From Solwaraspora sp. WMMD791 (GTDB taxonomy: Bacteria; Actinomycetota; Actinomycetes; Mycobacteriales; Micromonosporaceae): 64,000 nucleotides of DNA. Below, piece by piece: positions 24,483 to 32,989 of the stretch. The notes beneath the pieces were generated by a model, which saw only the letters and a program-made list of their open reading frames with translations, did not search any database and was not told where the DNA came from. Made by a program: the position numbers and the translations under genes. The first letter of the stretch is position 1; every line of letters starts with the position of its first letter. The stretch covers positions 4,565,001-4,629,000 of the forward strand of contig NZ_CP120737.1 of the NCBI RefSeq assembly GCF_029581195.1, written 5' to 3'.

Positions 24483-25172
24483 TTGACCATCACCCCCGTC
24501 GCCGCCGGGCCGCACCGGCCGATCACCGTACGGCGGCATCGCGACCATGATCCGGCGGTGGCCGACATTCCCGGCATCGACCTGGGCCCGGCCGAGGTGA
24601 CCGGCCCGGTCGGCGACGCCGTCGCCGACTGGCACGCCGACGGCGTCCGCAAGCTCGCCCTGCCCGGCGTCGTCGATCTCACCGTGGACGATCCGGCGGC
24701 GGCGGCCGACGCGGTACGCCGACTCGTGCTGGTCCGGGAGGCGACCAGTTACGCCATCGAGGTCGACTGGTCGGTGCGGCTGCCCGGTGGCGACGACGAC
24801 CTGTGGCGGGTGTACGGGCATCTGCGCCCGCCGGTCGCCGTCGAGCTGGCGGGGGCCGACACCGCGGCGTCGACGGCGGCCACCACCGCCTGGCGGGACG
24901 CCTTCTACTTCGACAAGTGCACCTACCGCCAGGGCCCGGGTTTCGTGCAGGTACGCGACCGGCGCACCGGTCAGCTGAACCTGCTGACCATCGACGACCC
25001 GGCGTACCTCGCCGTGTTGGCGCAACTGGTCGACGGCGCTCCGGTCACCGACGTGGACATCGACATCGCCCGCGAGTTCGGTGAGGAGGGCCTGGTCACG
25101 AAGGTGGGGGACCAGCTGGTGTGGCTGCCGCACCGGCTGCGTCGCTGGCCGCTGCCGTCGATGGTGATCTGA
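24483..25172 (+). CDS. RiPP-cluster partner protein (DUF5825-like)
   Basis: 229 residues from TTG 24483 with AGGAG 7 bases upstream, 13 bases after the radical SAM stop. No membrane segment. The second half has 'AWRDAFYFDKCTYRQGPGFVQVRD' and ends 'EFGEEGLVTKVGDQLVWLPHRLRRW', which resembles the end of winged-helix RRE/PqqD-like domains. From memory this kind of protein (DUF5825) regularly accompanies actinobacterial radical SAM RiPP genes; that link should be searched. Likely helps bind the precursor. Its last 77 bases overlap the end of the convergent glycosyltransferase gene. Confidence 0.7.
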   Translation: MTITPVAAGPHRPITVRRHRDHDPAVADIPGIDLGPAEVTGPVGDAVADWHADGVRKLALPGVVDLTVDDPAAAADAVRRLVLVREATSYAIEVDWSVRLPGGDDDLWRVYGHLRPPVAVELAGADTAASTAATTAWRDAFYFDKCTYRQGPGFVQVRDRRTGQLNLLTIDDPAYLAVLAQLVDGAPVTDVDIDIAREFGEEGLVTKVGDQLVWLPHRLRRWPLPSMVI

Positions 25173-27102
25173 CCGGGTCGGCCATCGCGTCCGGCGGCAC
25201 CCCCGGCCAACGGGCGTACGCACTGTCCACGAAGTACGCCTCGCCGGGATCCCAGGTGTGCCCGGTGGGCCGGCGGTGGTACAGGTAGCCGAGCGGATGG
25301 GTGCGGTAGACGCTCGCCCCCGCCGCTCGCAGCCGTTCGATCAGTCCGAGGTCGACCGAGCGGGGCACCGGCCGCCACCCGCCGACGGCCTCCAGATCGC
25401 CCTTGGCGAGCAGCATCGTGCCGCCGGCCACCACGTCGCCGTACGCTTCGGGCACCCCGGAGCTGCGGCGAAGGGTGACACCCTCACGTTCCAGGTGGAC
25501 GAGCTCGGCGCCCTTGCCGACCAGCACCGCTCCGGAGTAGTGCCGGGCCAGGACCAGGTCCCAGACGTGTTCGACACCGTAGCTGTCGTCGTCGTCGAAC
25601 TTCGTCACCAGGGTGCCCCGGGCGCGCCGGGTCACCGCGCCGAGTGCCGCACCGAAGTCGGCGCTGGCCGGCAGCCGGACCACCTCGAACGGCCGGCCGC
25701 AGTCGGACAGCGCCCGGCGGGCCGACTCGGGCAGCTCGATTCCGTGCAGCCCGAGGACGATCTCCAACTCCGGATAGGTCTGCGCGGCGATTGCGGCCAG
25801 CGCCGCCGGCACCAGTTCCGCCCGGCGGGTGACCAGGATCGCGCTGACCGAGGGCGGCTGGCCGAGCACTGGCAGCCCACCGGTGGCCAGGGCGGGCAGC
25901 CGCAGCCCGGCGGCGTGCCCGCGCAGCGCGGCCCGGCGCTGCCGTACGCTGCGCGCCTCGACGGCCAGCGCGGCCCCGGCCGGGTCGTCGGGGTCGGGGG
26001 TGGGCGGCGGTGCGCACACCAGTGCCCGCAGGTCCGGGTCGAGCAGGTCGGCGACGGCCGGTGGCAGGACCGGGGCGTGCAGCAGCACTCCGGTGGCGGC
26101 GAGTTGCACCAGCAGCCCGGCGGTCTGCGCCGGGTGTTCGCCCGGCACCAGCCGACAGTGCACCACGCGGACCTGGCGCAGCGCGGCGAGGGCGGTCGCG
26201 CCCAGGCCGGGCCCGGTCAGCGCCCCGTGCAACGTGGGCCCGCCGGCTGGTCCGGCGGCTGGCCCGCTGGCTGTTCCGGCACGGAACCGGGCCGCCGACC
26301 GGCCGCCCCGGGCGAATTCCAGGGTGGCCTCGGGTGCCTGCGACCGGTACGCCGTCACCGGTCGACCCCGTGGGTTGATCCGGGTGGCGTCGACGAGCAC
26401 CATCGGCGCACCCTCGGTGACGGTGACGCGGTGCCCGCTGCCGGCCAGTACGGTGCCGGCGCTGCCGGCCGGCACGGTGCCGATGTCGTCGGGTCGATGG
26501 GCCGGCGGTGTCGGGGTGACGACCAGGTCATAGGCGCGGATCTCGTCACGGGCGGTGAGTTCACCGGTGGTGACGGTCGCGGTCGCCGGGAGGAACGTCG
26601 GCCCGCCACCGACCCCGCCGCCGCTTCGGCCGGGTACGACGCCGGCGACGTCCGGGCTGCCGGGGGCCGGCATCGGCCGGGCGCCGTCCAGGGCGTTCAG
26701 CGCAGACCGTACCGCGTCGCGCAGCGGCACCGGGGCGGCGACGGCGAGCCGGACGGTGGCCGCGCCCCGACGCAGCCGGGGCAGCCCCACCCGGTGCCGG
26801 CGCAGTCGCGGCAGCATGCCGACCGTGCCGCCCCAGCCGACCCGGGGGGACCGCCACCAGGCGACGACCACGGTCACCGAGCGTACCGGCGAGCCGGCGG
26901 CCGGATGGTGGGTCAGGTCGCGGAGCCGGTCCACCGTGCCGGCGACGACGAGCGCCTGCCCGGTCCCGGGTACGCGCAGCACCCGCAGGCCCACGGCGCG
27001 GCCCAGCCGTTCGGCGGGACGCGGCGGGGCGAGCCCGCGTAGTCGCCAGGTGACCTCGACGCCGGCCGGCCCGCTGGTGTCGGATCCGGCACCACGTGTC
27101 AC
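25096..27102 (-). CDS. Large protein with C-terminal family-2 glycosyltransferase domain
   Basis: 668 residues from GTG 27102, which has GGGAGGAG 8 bases upstream and overlaps the upstream gene's TGA (GTGA). The C-terminal 270 residues are a GT-A fold: 'SVSAILVTRRAELVPAALAAIAAQT', 'VTKFDDDDSYGVEHV' (the DDD metal site) and 'VAGGTMLLAKGDLEAVGGW'. The first 380 residues are a domain I do not recognise, with Arg/Ala/Gly-rich stretches and 'PVLVDATRINPRGRPVTAYR'. The Ala/Pro-rich tail is read from DNA that is also the 3' end of the partner gene on the other strand. Probably transfers a sugar to cell surface material. Confidence 0.8.
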   Translation of the reverse strand: MTRGAGSDTSGPAGVEVTWRLRGLAPPRPAERLGRAVGLRVLRVPGTGQALVVAGTVDRLRDLTHHPAAGSPVRSVTVVVAWWRSPRVGWGGTVGMLPRLRRHRVGLPRLRRGAATVRLAVAAPVPLRDAVRSALNALDGARPMPAPGSPDVAGVVPGRSGGGVGGGPTFLPATATVTTGELTARDEIRAYDLVVTPTPPAHRPDDIGTVPAGSAGTVLAGSGHRVTVTEGAPMVLVDATRINPRGRPVTAYRSQAPEATLEFARGGRSAARFRAGTASGPAAGPAGGPTLHGALTGPGLGATALAALRQVRVVHCRLVPGEHPAQTAGLLVQLAATGVLLHAPVLPPAVADLLDPDLRALVCAPPPTPDPDDPAGAALAVEARSVRQRRAALRGHAAGLRLPALATGGLPVLGQPPSVSAILVTRRAELVPAALAAIAAQTYPELEIVLGLHGIELPESARRALSDCGRPFEVVRLPASADFGAALGAVTRRARGTLVTKFDDDDSYGVEHVWDLVLARHYSGAVLVGKGAELVHLEREGVTLRRSSGVPEAYGDVVAGGTMLLAKGDLEAVGGWRPVPRSVDLGLIERLRAAGASVYRTHPLGYLYHRRPTGHTWDPGEAYFVDSAYARWPGVPPDAMADPVRSPSTAAASDAAGAAATPAGPPPS

Positions 27103-28208
27103 CTGAGGGTCTCCTCCCGGTTCTGCCCGCCGCCGGCACCAGCCCCCGCACCGGTCATCGCCGCAGGTCGTGGCCGCGTGGCGGCGGCCATTCCCCGGGT
27201 TGGGGAGCCGAACAGCCGTTTCCGCACCAGCCAGCAGGCCATCAGCAGTTCGTACAGAGGATAGGCGTTCGCCGCGACGAGCCGGTGCTTGACCGCCTCG
27301 TTGGCCCCGCCCGGCACCGGGTAGCCGCCGGCCGGGCGGTGCCGGCGGTACAGCTCGGCGGTGCCACGGAAGTAGCGCCGACGGCTGGACCTGGGCACCC
27401 GGTGCGGGTGGCCGAGCACCTGCAGGCAGTGCCAGATCATCCGGCCGAAGATCAACGACCGGACCGGTGCGGCCCGGCCGGGGTCGGAGTCGAGGTAGGT
27501 GAAGACCCGCTGCCACTGGTCGAACACCTCGAAGTGACGGTCACTGACCGTACGGGTGATCGCGCCGTCGTGGTGCTGCCGGTACGCGTAGCAGTCCCGG
27601 TCCAGTACGGCGATCCGGTCGACGGCGACCATCAGCGGGATCACGAACGACACGTCCTCGTACCAGCCGGACTGGAAGGTGACGCCGGACCCGATCAGCC
27701 GCTCCCGATCGATGATCTTGTTGCAGGCGATCCACAGGATGTCGAGCAGCCCCGGTTCGTCGGCGAAGGAGAAGACCGTCGGCAACTGCCGCCCCGGCGC
27801 GATGTCGGTGACCGGGTGCTCCTCGACCCGACCGTCGGGGTACACCCGCGCGTACCCGGTGATCAGGATCTCCGGGTCGGTCTGGCGGAGCCGTTCGACC
27901 ACCGCCGCGAGCGACCCGGCCGGCAGCCAGTCGTCACTGTCGACACACCAGACGTAGCGCCCGCTGGCGTGGGCGATTCCGGCGTTGCGGGCGGCACCCA
28001 GCCCCGAGTTGCGGTCCATCGTGACCACTGTGATCTGCCGGTGGCGCTGAGCGTACTCGGCCAGGATCGCGCCCGACCGGTCGTCGGAGGCGTCGTCGAC
28101 GGCGACGATCTCCACCTCGTCACAGTGCTGGTCGAGGATCGAGTCGAGGCAGGCGGCGAGGTACTTCTCGACCCGGTAGACCGGGATGATCAGGCTCAAC
28201 AGGGCCAT
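27099..28208 (-). CDS. Family-2 glycosyltransferase
   Basis: 369 residues from ATG 28208 (GGAAGGCGAG upstream); a longer frame to 28358 would run through low-complexity sequence. 'LLSLIIPVYRVEKYLAACLDS', 'EIVAVDDASDDRSG', 'GLGAARNAGIAHASGRYVWCVDSDDWL' give the full GT2 nucleotide-sugar and DxD motifs. The middle matches wall teichoic acid/CDP-glycerol-type or capsule GT2 enzymes (CNKIIDRERLIGSGVTF ... WYEDVSFVIPL). Paralogue of the gene at 29839-31425. First gene of a two-gene operon. Confidence 0.88.
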   Translation of the reverse strand: MALLSLIIPVYRVEKYLAACLDSILDQHCDEVEIVAVDDASDDRSGAILAEYAQRHRQITVVTMDRNSGLGAARNAGIAHASGRYVWCVDSDDWLPAGSLAAVVERLRQTDPEILITGYARVYPDGRVEEHPVTDIAPGRQLPTVFSFADEPGLLDILWIACNKIIDRERLIGSGVTFQSGWYEDVSFVIPLMVAVDRIAVLDRDCYAYRQHHDGAITRTVSDRHFEVFDQWQRVFTYLDSDPGRAAPVRSLIFGRMIWHCLQVLGHPHRVPRSSRRRYFRGTAELYRRHRPAGGYPVPGGANEAVKHRLVAANAYPLYELLMACWLVRKRLFGSPTRGMAAATRPRPAAMTGAGAGAGGGQNREETLR

Positions 28209-28446
28209 CGGAGAAGCTCGCCTTCCGTACCGTCGGTCCGGCGCAGGAGTCGGCCGGTGGGCGGACAGCATCCGCCGGGCAGGGGAAGGGGGCCCTATCG
28301 CAAAGCTAACAGGCGGCGAGCGGAGAGTGAACGTCAGGCAGAACCCTAGGCCTGTCACCTTCTTCCGACGGTGCGACGTCTATGTCTGCGGGGGCGGACA
28401 CCGAGGAAGCACACCGGGGAGGGGTGCCCAGGCATGAGGGTGCAGT

Positions 28447-29064
28447 GTGTACGGCGCGGTTGAGGTGACGCTGCCGGCGCCGCTGGTGGGCAAGCCACGG
28501 CCGGCCGTGGACCGGTCGTCGGCCCGGGCCCGGTCGTCGGCCGGTACGTCGACCGGCGCGTCGGACGAGGAGTTCGTGGCGTTCGCCGAGGCGGCCGCGC
28601 CCCGGTTGCGTCGGACCGCCTACCTGATGTGCCGGGACTGGCATCTGGCGCAGGACTTCACCCAGACCGCCCTGGCGAAGATGTACGCGGCGTGGTCCCG
28701 GGTGGCCCGGGCCGACAACATCGACGCGTACAGCCGCAAGGTGCTGCTGCGGGTGGTGCTGGACCACCGTCGCCGGCTCAGCGGCCAGGAGCTGGTGGTG
28801 CCCGGGCCGGCGGTCGACACCGACCCGGCCCGGCCGGAGCAGCCCGCACTGCGGCTGACCATGATCGACGCGCTCGGCTGCCTGCCGCCCCGCGACCGGG
28901 CCATCGTGGTGCTGCGCTACTGGGAGGACCAGAGCGTGGAGACGGTGGCGGAGACGTTGGGCGTGTCGATGTCGGTGGTCAAGACCCAGAGCCGGCGGTC
29001 CCTCGCCCGGCTGCGGGAGCTGCTCGGCGACAGCCGCGCCGACCTGCTGGTCGAGGAGTCGTGA
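28447..29064 (+). CDS. ECF sigma factor, SigE family
   Basis: 205 residues from GTG 28447. Sigma-2: 'EEFVAFAEAAAPRLRRTAYLMCRDWHLAQDFTQTALAKMYAAWSRV'-type region (residues about 37-85); sigma-4: 'LPPRDRAIVVLRYWEDQSVETVAETLGVSMSVVKTQSRRSLARLR'-type region. The pattern 'DWHLAQDxxQ.ALxKxYxxW' is the SigE-type ECF group of actinomycetes. A 35-residue Ser/Ala/Arg-rich N-terminus is added. No anti-sigma gene is obvious; the co-translated lipoprotein that follows (GTGA overlap) may take part in sensing. Confidence 0.9.
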   Translation: MYGAVEVTLPAPLVGKPRPAVDRSSARARSSAGTSTGASDEEFVAFAEAAAPRLRRTAYLMCRDWHLAQDFTQTALAKMYAAWSRVARADNIDAYSRKVLLRVVLDHRRRLSGQELVVPGPAVDTDPARPEQPALRLTMIDALGCLPPRDRAIVVLRYWEDQSVETVAETLGVSMSVVKTQSRRSLARLRELLGDSRADLLVEES

Positions 29065-29765
29065 AGCCGCGGGCCGGGCTCGCCGGAGCGGTGCTGGTGG
29101 CCACCCTGCTGGTGACCGGATGCGCGACGCCGGACAGCGGGGCCGCGCCGGGTGCCGGCTCCGCGTCGGTTCCCGGGGCCGCGCCGGGTGCCGGCTCCGC
29201 GTCGGCGGCAGGTGCCGCCGGCGGCACCACCGCAGCGGTACGCGACAGCTGGTTCGTCGCCCCCACCGCCCTCGGACCCGACTGGTCTTACCAGCCACGA
29301 CAGCTCGGGGTACCCCGCTGGCCCTGGGCCCAGGACGACTGCCCGACCTACCGCGACGCGGACTACCCGGCGCAACGGCACCGGGTCGCCGCCGCACAAC
29401 GGCGCTACCACCACCCGACCGCCACCGGGCTGGCACTCGCCGTCGTCGAGGTGTTCGAGCCGGACTGGGCGGCGCGGGCGCTCGCCGACGCCGAGCAGGT
29501 GGTGCGGACCTGTCCGACGTACCGGTTCGGGCCCGGCACCATCACGTTCGAGCTGGTCGACCCCGAGCGGCCGGACGCGTTGCTGGTCCGGGGCCGCATC
29601 GACCATCCGCAGTCCGCGCCGACCGTCTCCTACTTCCTGGCGGTCCGCCGCGACGACACGGTCGCCACACTGAGCCTGCCGGATCCCGGCTCCGTGCCGG
29701 CCACCATCCGGACCCTGGATCAGATGGCCACCGCCCTGACCACCGGCCGGCGGTCGGGGCCCTGA
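29061..29765 (+). CDS. Lipoprotein co-translated with the sigma factor
   Basis: 234 residues from GTG 29061 (overlaps the sigma stop). Signal peptide with lipobox LLVTGC (Cys about residue 20), then two copies of PGAGSAS within a Gly/Ala/Ser linker, then a soluble domain of about 160 residues beginning 'DSWFVAPTALGPDWSYQPRQ' with two cysteines ('DDCPTYRD', 'RTCPTYRF'). The C-terminal 'SYFLAVRRDDTVATLSLP' strand closes it. Similar lipoproteins often sit behind SigE-family sigma genes; sensing of envelope state is inference. Confidence 0.8.
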   Translation: MKPRAGLAGAVLVATLLVTGCATPDSGAAPGAGSASVPGAAPGAGSASAAGAAGGTTAAVRDSWFVAPTALGPDWSYQPRQLGVPRWPWAQDDCPTYRDADYPAQRHRVAAAQRRYHHPTATGLALAVVEVFEPDWAARALADAEQVVRTCPTYRFGPGTITFELVDPERPDALLVRGRIDHPQSAPTVSYFLAVRRDDTVATLSLPDPGSVPATIRTLDQMATALTTGRRSGP

Positions 29766-29838
29766 CCACCGGCCGGCCGTCACCGCCCTGACGGCCGGCC
29801 GGTCGACACGTCACCGCCCTGACCCGCCGGTGACCTCG

Positions 29839-31425
29839 TCACCGTCCGGTGAGCCGACGCAGGCGTTGCCGGCCGCGCCGCGCGGCCCGCACGCCCTGCC
29901 GGGCCGCGCGTTCGGCCCGATGCCGGGCCAGCCGGGTCCAGCGGGCCGGGGTCGCCGCCACGGTGACCAGCGGATCGGAGACCACCAGCCGCAGGCCACG
30001 GCGGCCGGGTGCGACCCACACCGCCCGACCCCGGGTGGTGAGCGCGGCCCGGGTGCCCGGTGCCCCACCCGCCGGCGGCAGGACCAGCTCGGCGCCGCCG
30101 TCGCGGGCCACGACCCGCAGCGCGTAGCGCCCCCGGGGCAGCCCGTCGAGCGGTAGGTCGACCTGCCAGTGCAGCCGGTCGGGGTCACCGTCGGCGACCA
30201 CCAGTGGCAGCCGTAGCCGGGTGTCGCCCACCTCCAGCAGCAGGTCGTCGCGCACCCTGCCGGGTGCGCCGCCCGGACCGGGTAGGGCGCAGTGACCGGT
30301 CAGTCGGACGGACTCGCCGGCCGCCGGGTCGCCCCGGCGCACGCGGTGCACCCCGACCGTGGGTCGGGGCACCCGCAGCAGCTCCCGGTAGCGGTCGAAC
30401 TGGGGATGATCGAGGTGCAGCTGGCCGCCGTGCAGCCGGACCGGGCCGTCGTGGCGCGGTCGGCGTACCGCGTCGGGTTGTCGTTCGTAGAGCGCGACCG
30501 CCCGTAGCCCGGCGGCCGGATCCCCGACGAACTCGGCGGCTACCGGAACGGCGATGTCGGCGAGCAGCGTCGACATCCGCCGGGTGAAGTCGGCCAACTG
30601 CGCGTCGTCGAGGTTCACGGCGGCCCGGCGGGCGTAGCTGAGCTGCATGTACGCGACCCACCGGCGCACCGCCGGCAGGCTCGCCGGGTCGACGCCGTCG
30701 AGGTCGGCGACGAGCCGTTCGATGATCGTCAGGTGTTGCAGGATCTTGGCCGGCTGGAACCGGCTGTCCATGATCGAGGAGCCGTTGCCGCGCTGGCGGT
30801 ACAGGTAGACCAGCCGGGGGCTGAGCACGGTACGCGGAGCGCGCAGCAGCAGCGGCAGCGTGAACAGGACGTCCTCGAAGGCGCTGCCCTCGGTGAAGGT
30901 GGCACCGACGTCGGCGACGAAGTCCCGGGCGAACACCTTGTTGCAGGCCGACGGGTTGCCGACCAGCAGGGGTGCCTGCGCGACGGATTCGATCACCCGG
31001 GACGCCCCGACGATCTCGGCGCGCCACGGCGGGCTGGGTCGTGGCGGGAACCCGTGCATGTCACCGACGGCGATCGGCGCCTGCGCCGCAGTGGCGACGG
31101 CGATCAGGTGGTCCAGGCCGTCGTCCGGATAGAGATCGTCGGAGTCGAGAAACCCCAGGTAGTCGCCGGTGGCCAGGCGTACCCCATGGTTGCGGGCCGC
31201 GCCGAGCCCGGCGTTGGACTGCCGGACGTAGCGCACCCCGGGCGACCGCCGGGCGTAGTCCTGGGCGATCTCGCCCGACGCGTCGGTGGACCCGTCGTCG
31301 ACGATGATCACCTCGATCGTCGCCCGGTGCGGTTGCCGGTCGATCGACGCCAACGCGGCCGGCAACCAGGCCTGCGTGTTGTAGACCGGCACCACGACGC
31401 TCGCCCTCGGAGCAGCCACGGTCAC
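29839..31425 (-). CDS. Family-2 glycosyltransferase with C-terminal accessory domain
   Basis: 528 residues from GTG 31425. The first 300 residues are GT2: 'SVVVPVYNTQAWLPAALASI', 'EVIIVDDGSTDASGE', 'GLGAARNHGVRLATGDYLGFLDSDDLY', 'NPSACNKVFARDFV'. The 200-residue C-terminal part is beta-rich ('LRLPLVVADGDPDRLHWQVDLPLDGLPRGRYALRV') and ends in a basic tail. This architecture is found in actinobacterial teichoic-acid or surface polysaccharide transferases. It is convergent with the lipoprotein gene and stands alone on its strand. Confidence 0.87.
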   Translation of the reverse strand: MTVAAPRASVVVPVYNTQAWLPAALASIDRQPHRATIEVIIVDDGSTDASGEIAQDYARRSPGVRYVRQSNAGLGAARNHGVRLATGDYLGFLDSDDLYPDDGLDHLIAVATAAQAPIAVGDMHGFPPRPSPPWRAEIVGASRVIESVAQAPLLVGNPSACNKVFARDFVADVGATFTEGSAFEDVLFTLPLLLRAPRTVLSPRLVYLYRQRGNGSSIMDSRFQPAKILQHLTIIERLVADLDGVDPASLPAVRRWVAYMQLSYARRAAVNLDDAQLADFTRRMSTLLADIAVPVAAEFVGDPAAGLRAVALYERQPDAVRRPRHDGPVRLHGGQLHLDHPQFDRYRELLRVPRPTVGVHRVRRGDPAAGESVRLTGHCALPGPGGAPGRVRDDLLLEVGDTRLRLPLVVADGDPDRLHWQVDLPLDGLPRGRYALRVVARDGGAELVLPPAGGAPGTRAALTTRGRAVWVAPGRRGLRLVVSDPLVTVAATPARWTRLARHRAERAARQGVRAARRGRQRLRRLTGR

Positions 31426-31565
31426 CTCTCGGTGTGCTCGACGGAGTCAGTGTCACCGACGGAAGTCGGTTGCCGACGAAGTCAGTGTGACGGCGCATCC
31501 ACCGTACCGGCCGGGCCGGCCAACCCCGGTCGGCGGGCCGCTTCCGGCCGGTGCATGATGGCGAT

Positions 31566-32123
31566 GTGCTGGGCAGACTGCGGACCGAACCGGTCCGGAA
31601 CCGACTCGACCTGGTCGCCGACCCGGTGTCCGCCGCGATCGAGCAGTGGTCGTCCGAGGTCCCGGTGGACGTCGACGACATCACCGTGGCCGCCATCGAC
31701 CCCGACCTCGCCGACACCGCCGCCTTCTGCGCCGCGTACGAGGTGGGGCTCGGTGAGTCGGCCAACTGCGTGGTGATCGCCGGTAAACGGGGCGGCGTCG
31801 TCCGCTACGCGGCGTGCATGGTGCTGGCCACCACCCGCGCCGACGTCAACGGGGCGGTCCGGCGGCTGATGGATGTCCGTAAGGCGAGTTTCGCCCCGAT
31901 GGCCGACGCGGTGACGGCGACCGGCATGGAGTACGGCGGCATCACGCCGATCGGGCTGCCGCCGCAGTGGCCGATCCTGGTCGACGCCCGGGTGGTGGCG
32001 GTGCCGCACGTGGTGATCGGTTCCGGGATCCGGGCCAGCAAGATCGTGCTGCCCGGTCCGGCCCTGGGGGTGCTGCCGCAGGCGCAGGTCGTCGACGGCC
32101 TGGCGGTCGCCGCCGGGGGGTGA
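31566..32123 (+). CDS. YbaK/EbsC-type aminoacyl-tRNA editing domain protein
   Basis: 185 residues from GTG 31566 (the ATG at 31551 is an alternative). 'AAFCAAYEVGLGESANCVVIAGKRGG', 'VNGAVRRLMDVRKASFAPMADA' and 'GGITPIGLPPQWPILVDARV' follow the YbaK/ProX order, with the conserved Lys of the deacylation site and the GGxxPxGL loop. These proteins hydrolyse misacylated tRNA. Stand-alone gene. Exact amino-acid specificity unknown. Confidence 0.85.
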   Translation: MLGRLRTEPVRNRLDLVADPVSAAIEQWSSEVPVDVDDITVAAIDPDLADTAAFCAAYEVGLGESANCVVIAGKRGGVVRYAACMVLATTRADVNGAVRRLMDVRKASFAPMADAVTATGMEYGGITPIGLPPQWPILVDARVVAVPHVVIGSGIRASKIVLPGPALGVLPQAQVVDGLAVAAGG

Positions 32124-32217
32124 ATCCGTGCTCCGGCTGACGGTACGGTGATCGTCACACATCAGCGCCGGGTCAGCGTGGACCACCGGCGGATCAGCCG
32201 GCAGCGCTTGAAAAGGC

Positions 32218-32257
32218 TGAACGAGCGTTCAACTCGGGATCGATTCAGGGTTAGGCT
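32218..32257 (+). promoter_or_regulatory. Promoter and operator of the TetR gene
   Basis: TGAACGAGCGTTCA (32218-32231) is a perfect dyad except for the two central bases. TTCAAC (32228-32233) and TAGGCT (32252-32257) form an 18-spaced -35/-10, and the GTG at 32264 begins 6 bases after the -10, so the mRNA is leaderless. The core AACGAGCGTT recurs, as AACGATCGTT, before the carboxyltransferase gene (35802). Confidence 0.65.
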
Positions 32258-32263
32258 GGCCAG

Positions 32264-32875
32264 GTGACGGTAGATCAGCAGGCGACGACGGCGGACGGGG
32301 CCGAGACGGTCGCACCTCGTCGACGGTCACGCCGCGACGAGATTCTCCAGATCGCGGTCGGACTCTTCGCGGCCCGTGGATACCACGGCGTCTCGATGGA
32401 CGACATCGGCGCCGCCGCCGGTGTCACCGGCCCGGCCCTCTATCACCATTTCGCCGGCAAGGAGGCGATGCTCGCCGCCGCGCTGATCCCGGTCAGCGAG
32501 GAACTGCTCGACGGCGGGCGGGCCCGGGTGGCGGCGAACTCCACGGACGCCGATGCCGCACTGGCCTCGCTGATCGAGTTCCATGTGGAGTTCGCCCTGG
32601 CCAACCCGGCGGTCATCGCTCTGCACCTGCACGAGCTCGACCGGCTTCCGGAGGAGCCGCGCCGCCGGATCCGCCGGCTGCAGCGGCTCTACGTCGAGGA
32701 GTGGGTCGGGGTGCTGACCGGCCTGCGTCGCGAGCTCGACGCCGCCGAGGCGCGGGTGCTGGCCCACGCCGCGTTCGGCCTGATGAACTCCACCCCGTTC
32801 CTCGGCGGCGAGGTCGACCGGGACCGGCGGGCAGCCCTGCTGCGGGCCGCCACCCTGGCCGCGCTGCACGGCTGA
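32264..32875 (+). CDS. TetR-family regulator of the leucine/isovalerate genes
   Basis: 203 residues from GTG 32264. The HTH is 'RDEILQIAVGLFAARGYHGVSMDDIGAAAGVTGPALYHHFAGKEAMLAAAL'-like; the C-terminal part is a TetR effector domain (LHELDRLPEEPRRRIRRLQRLYVEEWV) of the FadR/LiuR-type acyl-CoA group. It heads the locus and an operator with the same dyad sits before its own gene and before the beta-carboxylase gene, so it probably controls both. Likely effector an acyl-CoA. Confidence 0.87.
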   Translation: MTVDQQATTADGAETVAPRRRSRRDEILQIAVGLFAARGYHGVSMDDIGAAAGVTGPALYHHFAGKEAMLAAALIPVSEELLDGGRARVAANSTDADAALASLIEFHVEFALANPAVIALHLHELDRLPEEPRRRIRRLQRLYVEEWVGVLTGLRRELDAAEARVLAHAAFGLMNSTPFLGGEVDRDRRAALLRAATLAALHG

Positions 32876-32989
32876 CCGCCGTACCTCGTCGCGCGGCCGA
32901 CCGCCGCGCCTCGTCGCAGGGCCGACCGACCGTCACGTGGTATGGCCGACCGCGGCACCGCACCGGGTGCCACGACCGCGAGGAGAGGC

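Noticed and set aside
25258-27042. Plus-strand 594-codon frame across the glycosyltransferase gene
   Set aside because: Antisense of a gene with a complete GT2 domain; Gln/Gly-rich translation is an artefact.
25096-27516. 806-residue form of the GT gene starting at 27516
   Set aside because: It would overlap the upstream GT by 417 bases; GTG 27102 has a ribosome site and stop-start overlap.
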